Positions 7,121 to 12,345 of a stretch of DNA of 12,345 bases are shown one piece after another (position 1 is the stretch's first letter; every line of letters starts with the position of its first letter). The translations under genes and the position numbers were made by a program. The notes under the pieces were generated by a model that was not told the DNA's origin, ran no database searches, and saw only the letters and a list, made by a program, of their open reading frames with translations. The stretch covers positions 1 to 12,345 of the forward strand of contig CAZHNG010000207.1 in assembly GCA_964533785.1 (NCBI GenBank), given 5' to 3'. This stretch comes from JANQRV01 sp964533785 (GTDB taxonomy: Bacteria; Bacteroidota; Bacteroidia; Chitinophagales; Saprospiraceae).

Positions 7121-8254
7121 TCACAGTATTTCATCAATTATGCCGGAGAACAAATCTACTCCAAATTTTATCAAATCATCCGGAAAATCATAATGATCGT
7201 TATGCAAGGGGAGGCATTCTTCTCCTGCTCCTATTCCGATGAAAGCTCCTTCAAAGTTCTGGGAAATAATGCCAAAATCTTCTCCCCATTTGAGGGGATG
7301 TTTTCTTTCGACTAGGTTCAAGTTATTCTTTTGACAAGCTTCTTTGACAATATTCACGCCGACAGCCGTATTGATATTGGCGTAGAATGCATCTGTCCAC
7401 CCCAGTGTATAATCAAGTTCATGGTGGTTAGCTATCGTCTTTATTTGTTGTAGTATTTCGTTCGTTTTAGCATCCATGATCTCTTGTTTTCGGGATCTCA
7501 TTGTAAAATGCAGTTCTCCCTGTCCTGCGCTAACGCCGTAAGCCCTTTTACCCATTAAAATATGGATGGGCGTGATGAGAAAAAATCCTTCCTGATCAAT
7601 ATCCGGCTGATTTAGGTCTCCCGCCAATTGCAGAATGTCTTTGATCGCATACGCAGGATTGATCCCATTTTCGGGTTCCGCGGCGTGTGATTCCGCACCG
7701 TTTAGTTGGATGATCAAACTTTTTACGGCAGGGGTGATGGTTCCCTCGCGAATGACCACCTGTCCCAGCGGATAACCGGGGAGGTTGTGCAACGCAAATG
7801 CATAATCGGGAATGATCTCATTGAATTTATCATCATCAATCACCGCCTGAGCCCCCGAGCCATCTTCTTCTGCCGGTTGAAAAAGAACGATTATTTTACC
7901 CCGGGAAGGTCTTTTGGCCGCAATTTTTGCCGCCAAACCAATTAATATTGCCATATGCCCGTCGTGTCCGCATTTATGCGAAACCTCGTTTTTGCTCGAT
8001 TTGTATGGCAAATCTAGATTTTTTTCCTGAATGGGCAGGGCGTCAAGTTCTGCTCTGAATAAAATGCTAGGCCCCTCCTGGACTCCTTCAAAGATTGCGG
8101 CAATACCGGTCTCGCCAATACCTTCAATTATATGATCTGCCCCTAATGAGACTAGTATCGATTTTATTTTTTGACTGGTTTGATATTCCTCTCCTGAAAG
8201 CTCAGGTTCCCGGTGTAATTCATGTCGAATTTGAATCAATTCTTGGATCGTCAT
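7121..8254 (-). CDS. M20 family amidohydrolase (hippurate/N-acyl-amino acid hydrolase type)
   Basis: A 377-aa metal-dependent amidohydrolase of peptidase family M20, subgroup of hippurate hydrolases and IAA-amino-acid hydrolases, expected to split N-acyl amino acids into an acid and an amino acid in the cytoplasm. Seen in the sequence: RHELHREPELSGEE at the N-terminus, RAELDALPI (67-75), metal site KCGHDGHM with C95 and H97, E129/E130 in FQPAEEDGSGA, H156 in ALHNLPGYP, a dimerisation/lid domain from about 175 to 290 (ESHAAEPENGINP at its start), and a late ligand H351 in LPLHND. All expected ligands are present. The length is typical (370-400). It starts at ATG 8254 and is the first gene of a likely two-gene transcript with the GNAT-like gene. 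The exact substrate cannot be read from the sequence. Confidence 0.92.
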   Translation of the reverse strand: MTIQELIQIRHELHREPELSGEEYQTSQKIKSILVSLGADHIIEGIGETGIAAIFEGVQEGPSILFRAELDALPIQEKNLDLPYKSSKNEVSHKCGHDGHMAILIGLAAKIAAKRPSRGKIIVLFQPAEEDGSGAQAVIDDDKFNEIIPDYAFALHNLPGYPLGQVVIREGTITPAVKSLIIQLNGAESHAAEPENGINPAYAIKDILQLAGDLNQPDIDQEGFFLITPIHILMGKRAYGVSAGQGELHFTMRSRKQEIMDAKTNEILQQIKTIANHHELDYTLGWTDAFYANINTAVGVNIVKEACQKNNLNLVERKHPLKWGEDFGIISQNFEGAFIGIGAGEECLPLHNDHYDFPDDLIKFGVDLFSGIIDEIL

Positions 8255-8844
8255 GGAAAATCATTTGTGACAAAATGAAGCAAGGTAAGTATTGAACAGG
8301 TAAAGTAAAAAGAATGATCGGTGGTTTTGGTAAAAAATAAGGATGAATCGGTAATACCGGATTAGGAAAGGAAGCTTGTCAAGCCAGCCATAGTTATCTA
8401 AGTGTGTCCTGTAAAGCAGGTTAAGCCAGGTATTCCTATTTTAGAGGCAGAACTACACAGTAAATTTATGGTGATAATATTATAGTGGACTGCCTCTTGA
8501 TACCAAGTGGGCGGGTAACCCACCCAGGCCTGCCAACCAACTACACTTGCGAAAAACTCCTTTTAAATAAATAGCTCCGCTCCTGTTAGAAATAAACCAA
8601 CACTCACTATTTAATTTGGACTTTTGACATAACATTCTAAGTATTTGATAATCAATTGAACAAGGCACTTCGGGATAATCGTCTTACTTGCATTTATCTA
8701 CTGATTCTCAGATTGTTACTACTGCTCTATCTAGCGTCTAGCGTCTAGCGTCAAAAGTCTAATATTTAATAATGGTAACCTAAATTCAGTAGCTACATTT
8801 TTATTCACCTAAATATAAAACAAAAAATTTTAATATGCAACTGA
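8255..8844. other. Gene-free region between the M20 and DUF502 genes
   Basis: About 590 bases with no convincing gene; the 62-codon minus-strand frame at 8480-8668 shows no recognisable features. The region contains paired segments GAGGCAG (8444-8450) and CTGCCTC (8490-8496), a GC-rich quasi-palindrome at 8508-8526 (GGGCGGGT / ACCCACCC), the perfect palindrome ATAATATTAT (8473-8482), and a heptamer tandem array at 8731-8752. The M20 promoter should lie near its left edge, but no box pair stands out. No clear terminator was seen for the DUF502 gene at its right edge. Confidence 0.6.
8731..8752. repeat. Tandem heptamer CTAGCGT, three copies
   Basis: CTAGCGT is repeated three times head to tail (8731-8737, 8738-8744, 8745-8751) plus one further C. 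The unit is the core of the decamer GTCTAGCGTC that flanks the 233-537 element; the motif TCTAGCGTC also occurs singly at 77-85. It lies in gene-free DNA at both ends of the window. Confidence 0.85.
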
Positions 8845-9474
8845 TCAGGTTTTTTCTGTTTTAGAACTTACCACATCGGGAAACAAAATAGCGGATCCCG
8901 TACCCACCCCGATGATCGTACGCATTGCATCCTCCGGTTTGGTGTTGATAAAAGTTAACTGTTCTTTTTTTACGTGAAAAATAAAACCATTGGTAGGGTT
9001 CGGTCCCGTTGGAACAAAGACCGTATAAAAACCATTATCCATAATTTCAGTGACGAAACCCGTCATCAGCGTATCGGTATTGAAAACGTCAACTAATACG
9101 ACCTGCAGAAATGAAGATTTCTTTTTACCCAAAAATTGTTGTACCGTATCTCGTAAAGTAGTGTACAGCGGAATTTGCTCCAGAGAAATTTTTTCAATCC
9201 CCCTGAAAATATTGTTCCCAATATTCGTTCTCACGAAAAGGCCGATGAAAAAAAAGGCCGTAATGATGATACTAAAGGAAATCAGATCAATCATCCAAAC
9301 TTCCAGCCCATTCGTAAAATCAAAGAGCCCCCGCATGGGTACTAAGAGGCCTACAATAAAATTCCAGGTAAACCTGAAGATGGTTATCAACAAAGCCAAA
9401 GGAAGAATAACGGCAATTCCACCAATTAGTGTAGTCAGGAAAGGACTCAGTATCTTTTTTATTGTAACCTTCAT
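8845..9474 (-). CDS. DUF502 family membrane protein
   Basis: A 209-aa inner-membrane protein of the DUF502 family (PF04367), whose bacterial role is not established; plant relatives are the COV/LCV vascular proteins. A basic N-terminus (MKVTIKK) is followed by a first membrane segment at about 14-45 and a second at about 62-82, then a soluble C-terminal domain. Family signatures seen are EKISLEQIPLYTTLRDTVQQF, the loop FVPTGPNPTNGF and the late EDAMRTIIGVGTG. Length fits the family (200-220). The longest frame starts at a GTG at 9495, but I chose the ATG at 9474 because the seven extra residues (VWRKKNE) are atypical. TATCTTTA on the minus strand (9513-9506) could be its -7 box. It stands alone; no neighbour suggests a role. 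Confidence 0.9.
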   Translation of the reverse strand: MKVTIKKILSPFLTTLIGGIAVILPLALLITIFRFTWNFIVGLLVPMRGLFDFTNGLEVWMIDLISFSIIITAFFFIGLFVRTNIGNNIFRGIEKISLEQIPLYTTLRDTVQQFLGKKKSSFLQVVLVDVFNTDTLMTGFVTEIMDNGFYTVFVPTGPNPTNGFIFHVKKEQLTFINTKPEDAMRTIIGVGTGSAILFPDVVSSKTEKT

Positions 9475-9549
9475 TTCATTTTTTTTTCTCCACACAATAC
9501 AATATTAAAGATAATCCAAGTGATGGACAGTAAAAACAAGCTCCTATAA

Positions 9550-9594
9550 AAAAACAAGCCTTTGAGCAAAGCAAATGCCCAAAGACTTGTTTTT
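9550..9594 (-). terminator. Strong bidirectional hairpin terminator
   Basis: Positions 9550-9567 (AAAAACAAG then CTTTGAGC) pair with 9577-9594 (GCCCAAAG then ACTTGTTTTT) over a 9-nt loop, 18 bp with two wobbles, with A and T runs on both sides. It lies between genes pointing away from each other, where no terminator is needed, but directly downstream of the minus-strand barrel fragment at 9622-9741. It is most simply that gene's surviving terminator. Confidence 0.88.
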
Positions 9595-9621
9595 ATTAAT
9601 TCTCAATTCCCGTTTAATAAC

Positions 9622-9741
9622 CTATCCCCCGCTCTTAATACGATTCTGTTCATCTTCCAATCCGGTCTTACGTTTTCTTGCCTTCTTTACCTGGCTGTTG
9701 CCTAACAAATAAGAAAAGTTGATTCCAAACCTACTGTCGGT
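9622..9741 (-). pseudogene. C-terminal remnant of an outer-membrane beta-barrel (TonB-receptor-like) protein
   Basis: Read on the minus strand from 9738 to the TAG at 9624-9622 are 38 residues: DSRFGINFSYLLGNSQVKKA then RKRKTGLEDEQNRIKSGG. This has the look of the C-terminus of a Bacteroidota outer-membrane barrel of the carboxypeptidase-regulatory/TonB-dependent receptor type: a final aromatic-rich strand (FGINFSYLLGNSQVK) followed by a charged tail (RKRKTG.EDEQNRI). A TAG blocks the frame at 9744-9742, and no further barrel sequence is seen before the FKBP promoter, so only the last ~40 codons remain. A terminator follows at 9550-9594. I infer a deletion or displacement that removed the rest of the gene. 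The family assignment is by pattern recognition only. Confidence 0.6.
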
Positions 9742-9767
9742 CTACCGCCAAGAAAACCATTTATTTA

Positions 9768-9797
9768 ATTGAAAAACGCTTTAAAATAGTACCTTCG
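9768..9797 (+). promoter_or_regulatory. Candidate promoter of the FKBP lipoprotein gene
   Basis: ATTG (9768-9771) and TACCTTCG (9790-9797) match TTTG and TAnnTTTG at 3 of 4 and 7 of 8 positions, with an 18-bp spacer. The predicted start near 9803 leaves a leader of only about 10 nt before the ATG at 9814. Confidence 0.55.
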
Positions 9798-9813
9798 CGC
9801 AAAAATTTTGACC

Positions 9814-10299
9814 ATGAAATTCTATAAACTGATCTTTTTGACCCTCCCTTTTTTGATGGCCAGTTGCTTAAACAGCGATGATGATTTTTTTGAAGAAAGC
9901 TTTGATCCCGAGCAGCAATTGAACCTGGAACGGCAAGCTATAGAGCAATACCTTGCCGATAACAATTTGACGGCTACCTGGGATTCTACTATTAGTTTAT
10001 ATTATTACATCGAAGAACCAGGCACGGGCGGCAATCCTGATCTTACGGACACGGTAACCGTGAAATACAGAGGATATTTGCTGAATGGACAGGTTTTTGA
10101 TGAAACCCGTGATAATCAAACCGCCACTTTTCCTTTGGCTGGTCTAATTCAAGGTTGGCAACTCGGTATTCCACTGCTGGAAAAAGGAGGTATTGGGACC
10201 TTTTATCTTCCTTCCGCTGTAGCTTACGGCCGGTTCGGCTCCGGATCCATTCCTCCAAACACGCCAATTATCTTTGATATTGAACTCGTTGATTTTTAG
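9814..10299 (+). CDS. FKBP-type peptidyl-prolyl cis-trans isomerase lipoprotein
   Basis: A 161-aa lipoprotein with an FKBP domain that would speed proline isomerisation in exported proteins outside the cytoplasm. The signal peptide MKFYKLIFLTLPFLMASC ends in a lipobox with C18 as the lipidated residue. The acidic stretch following it (SDDDFFEES) is of the kind linked in some Bacteroidota to surface display of lipoproteins; this is suggestive only. A short helical linker (about 32-50) precedes the FKBP fold (about 62-161). Typical active-site positions present are Y85 (VKYRGYLLNG), F95 and D96 (VFDET), W115 (GLIQGWQLGIPLL), Y138 (AVAYG) and the closing strand PIIFDIELVDF. The longer frame begins at a TTG at 9808; the ATG at 9814 is chosen because it starts a normal signal peptide. 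It appears to be monocistronic. Confidence 0.92.
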   Translation: MKFYKLIFLTLPFLMASCLNSDDDFFEESFDPEQQLNLERQAIEQYLADNNLTATWDSTISLYYYIEEPGTGGNPDLTDTVTVKYRGYLLNGQVFDETRDNQTATFPLAGLIQGWQLGIPLLEKGGIGTFYLPSAVAYGRFGSGSIPPNTPIIFDIELVDF

Positions 10300-10427
10300 G
10301 GGACAGTAAGACAGGGCAGATGTACTGGGGTAAATCCACCTCCCAAGCTTCGGCATCTGAGTGATAACTATTGGAAGGTCAGTAGAAGCCTTTAACTAAC
10401 AGTCTCCACGGAAGATTTTCAGCCCCC

Positions 10428-10458
10428 TTGTTATTCATTTGCTGAAAATATAACTTTA
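10428..10458 (+). promoter_or_regulatory. Tentative promoter of the SSADH gene
   Basis: CTTG ending at 10430 and TAACTTTA (10451-10458) fit the Bacteroidota consensus loosely, with a 20-bp spacer and a leader of about 75 nt. Other nearby TTTG motifs do not pair with a -7 box at the right distance. Confidence 0.3.
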
Positions 10459-10540
10459 CAGCAGACCAGATTTCAATGTCGTTTCCGCCTTTGTGCCAAA
10501 TGACGCATAATACCGCTCATCAAAAAATTTATACACAATT

Positions 10541-11995
10541 ATGCAACTGAATAATCCTGCCTTACTGAAAGATAAAGCCTTTGTCAATGGTCAATGGACA
10601 AAATCGGGTACCGGAAAAACCTATGCTGTTCATAATCCGGTTGATAAATCCGTTATTACTTCTGTTCCGGATATGGATGGCGAGGATACGAAGATGGCGA
10701 TTCAAAAAGCTTCGGTTGCTTTTAACAGCTGGAAAAAATATACCGCAAAAGAACGGGCAGACATCCTAAGGAAGTGGTACGAATTGCAGATAAAGCACCT
10801 GGATGACCTGGCTTTAATTCTGACGACCGAACAAGGGAAGCCTTTAGCAGAGGCCAAAGGGGAGATTAAGTACGGCGCCTCTTTTGTGGAGTGGTTTGCG
10901 GAAGAAGCTCGTCGTATTTACGGGGATGTCATTCCTGGTCATGCGAAAGATAAAAGGATTACGGTGATAAAACAGCCGGTTGGGGTCGTGGCTGCCGTAA
11001 CGCCCTGGAATTTTCCCAATGCCATGATCACCAGAAAGGTCGCTCCCGCCCTGGCTGCCGGATGTACCGTCGTGATCAAACCGGCAGAAGATACACCCTT
11101 ATCCGCATTGGCATTAGCCGTTTTAGCAGAAGAAGCCGGCTTTCCACCGGGCGTATTGAATATAGTGACCACCAGTAGTGCGGAATCTGTTGGCTCGGAA
11201 ATGACGGCCAATCCTGTGGTAAAGAAATTATCCTTTACCGGGTCTACGGCTGTCGGCAAACTACTGATGAAACAATGTTCAGCAACGGTGAAAAAGATCT
11301 CTCTGGAACTTGGAGGAAATGCACCCTTTATTGTTTTCGACGATGCGGACATTGATGCGGCCGTTGAAGGCGCCATCGCTTCCAAATACCGCAACGCCGG
11401 CCAGACTTGTGTTTGTGCCAACCGGATTTTCGCCCAGGCAGGTATTTACGATGCATTCACAAAAAAACTAACGGAAGCCTCTCTCGATTTGAAGGTGGGA
11501 GCGGGTACCGAAGAAGGCGTTGCAATCGGCCCACTCATCAATGATGCTGCTATGGAAAAAGTTGAACGACTGATTGAAGATGCCCGGAAACAAGGTGCTA
11601 AGGTATTGACCGGCGGCCGCAAAATGGAAGGAGGCAATTTCTATCAACCCACCGTTTTAACCGATGTCCACTCCGGAATGGCCTTAAACTCCGAAGAGAT
11701 CTTTGGCCCGGTGGCTCCGGTCTATCAATTCGATACGGAAGAAGAAGTCATCCAGCAGGCGAATGATACGCCCTATGGCCTGGCCGCTTATTTTTACGGA
11801 AGGGATTATGCCCGGATCTGGAGAGTTGCCGAAGCCCTCGAATATGGGATCGTAGGTATTAACACCGGTATGATCTCTACCGCTATTGCTCCCTTTGGCG
11901 GTGTAAAAGAAAGCGGTATCGGTCGGGAAGGCTCAAAATACGGCATCGAAGAGTTTGTAGAAATTAAGTATATGTGCTGGGGTGGAGTGGAATAA
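10541..11995 (+). CDS. gabD: NAD-dependent succinate-semialdehyde dehydrogenase family protein
   Basis: A 484-aa aldehyde dehydrogenase that most resembles succinate-semialdehyde dehydrogenase, which oxidises succinate semialdehyde to succinate and feeds 4-aminobutyrate breakdown into the TCA cycle. In order: TPWNFPNAMITRKVAPALAAG, the cofactor loop IKPAEDTPLSALAL (K180, E183), FTGSTAVGKLL, the general base E256 in LELGGNAPF, catalytic C290 in GQTCVCANR, and the late EEIFGPVAP and GVKESGIGREGS motifs. The C290-V-C292 pair matches the SSADH cysteines known to form a regulatory disulfide in the human enzyme. Glu at 183 (KPAE) favours NAD over NADP. Length equals the family norm (about 482). No gabT or transporter lies nearby, so other aldehydes cannot be excluded. 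Confidence 0.88.
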   Translation: MQLNNPALLKDKAFVNGQWTKSGTGKTYAVHNPVDKSVITSVPDMDGEDTKMAIQKASVAFNSWKKYTAKERADILRKWYELQIKHLDDLALILTTEQGKPLAEAKGEIKYGASFVEWFAEEARRIYGDVIPGHAKDKRITVIKQPVGVVAAVTPWNFPNAMITRKVAPALAAGCTVVIKPAEDTPLSALALAVLAEEAGFPPGVLNIVTTSSAESVGSEMTANPVVKKLSFTGSTAVGKLLMKQCSATVKKISLELGGNAPFIVFDDADIDAAVEGAIASKYRNAGQTCVCANRIFAQAGIYDAFTKKLTEASLDLKVGAGTEEGVAIGPLINDAAMEKVERLIEDARKQGAKVLTGGRKMEGGNFYQPTVLTDVHSGMALNSEEIFGPVAPVYQFDTEEEVIQQANDTPYGLAAYFYGRDYARIWRVAEALEYGIVGINTGMISTAIAPFGGVKESGIGREGSKYGIEEFVEIKYMCWGGVE

Positions 11996-12345
11996 GGTTG
12001 GGCACTCGTTTCACGGAAAAAAAACCATAGAACGCTGATAACACGGATCGAGCTGATTTACGCGGATAATAAACAGTAGTATGAGCGTAGCATCAAAAAA
12101 TACCATCCCAAAAGATCCGCGAAAATCTGCACTATCGGCGTCATCGGCGTTCCATCCTATAGAACGCTGATAACACGGATCGAGCTGATTTACACAGATG
12201 ATAAACAGTTGAATGAAAGCAGAATCAAAAAATACCACCCAAAAAAATCCGCGAAAATCCGCCAAATTCGCGTCATCCGCGTTCCATCCCATAGAACGCT
12301 GATAACACGGATCGAGCTGATTTACACAGATGATAAACAGTTGAA
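11996..12345. repeat. 132-bp tandem repeat, 2.4 copies, running off the window
   Basis: The unit begins ATAGAACGCTGATAACACGG at 12027, 12159 and 12291, a constant 132-bp period. Copy 1 differs from copy 2 at about 20 positions. Copy 3 equals copy 2 over all 55 visible bases. Within each unit the left end (GAACGCTGATAACACGGAT) is an imperfect inverted match of the right end (ATCCGCG..GTCATCCGCGTTC), so each unit can fold into a long hairpin. The period is a multiple of three, leaving the minus strand open from 12292 to 12011 and giving a 93-residue frame with 44-residue repeats; I consider that an artefact. The array starts about 30 bp after the SSADH stop. By recollection, similar CGCTGATAACACGGAT repeats are dispersed in many environmental genomes. 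Confidence 0.9.

Noticed and set aside
8480..8668. 62-codon minus-strand frame
   Set aside because: No start context, motif or hydrophobic pattern, and it crosses inverted repeats in spacer DNA.
9050..9508. 152-codon plus-strand frame opposite the DUF502 gene
   Set aside because: It is the antisense shadow of a well-supported DUF502 gene and shows no family features of its own.
10317..10359. Possible terminator after the FKBP gene (CAGATG / CATCTG)
   Set aside because: Only 6 bp pair over a long loop, and no T run follows.
12011..12292. 93-codon minus-strand frame with 44-residue repeats
   Set aside because: The frame is a by-product of a 132-bp tandem DNA repeat whose length is a multiple of three; its ends follow the repeat, not a gene.
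12027..12345. CRISPR array
   Set aside because: The whole 132-bp unit is repeated; there are no short constant repeats with unique spacers and no cas genes nearby.

Overview
The window looks like a chromosomal segment of a member of the Bacteroidota, probably the Saprospiria/Lewinella side of the phylum. The phylum assignment rests on Bacteroidota-type promoter boxes (TTTG, 19 bp, TAnnTTTG; clearest before rplS), weak or absent Shine-Dalgarno sequences, a single-chain pyruvate carboxylase, a DUF502 membrane protein, an FKBP lipoprotein with acidic residues after the lipid-anchored cysteine, and the remains of a TonB-receptor-type outer-membrane barrel. The narrower placement is a guess. No rRNA, tRNA, CRISPR array, prophage or complete insertion sequence was found.

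Layout. 1-582 has no convincing gene but is dense in structure. It holds a short inverted-repeat element bounded by 10-bp direct repeats (107-222) and a 285-bp element with terminal inverted repeats and four internal hairpins, also bounded by 10-bp direct repeats (233-537). Then come pyc (583-4080), a hairpin, a textbook promoter, rplS (4205-4558) and its strong terminator. A sugar-phosphate isomerase/epimerase-like gene (4734-5812) follows; it is split by a 10-N assembly gap that shifts the apparent frame. A terminator separates it from a minus-strand pair read right to left: an M20 amidohydrolase (8254-7121) overlapping a double-GNAT-like protein (7115/7124-5946). Next is 590 bp without a gene, carrying a tandem heptamer array that matches a motif repeated in the first intergenic region. 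Further right are a minus-strand DUF502 gene (9474-8845), a minus-strand fragment of an outer-membrane barrel gene still followed by its terminator (9741-9550), a plus-strand FKBP lipoprotein (9814-10299), and a succinate-semialdehyde dehydrogenase-like gene (10541-11995). The right end is a 132-bp tandem repeat running off the window.

How the genes work together. Most are independent housekeeping or metabolic genes, not one pathway. Pyc refills oxaloacetate, SSADH feeds succinate into the same TCA cycle, and rplS is translational. The only pair with signs of joint expression is the M20 amidohydrolase and the GNAT-like protein, which overlap by 4 bp if the GTG start is used. I see no evidence for a defence system or biosynthetic cluster. 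The most novel material is the non-coding repeat content, above all the 233-537 element.
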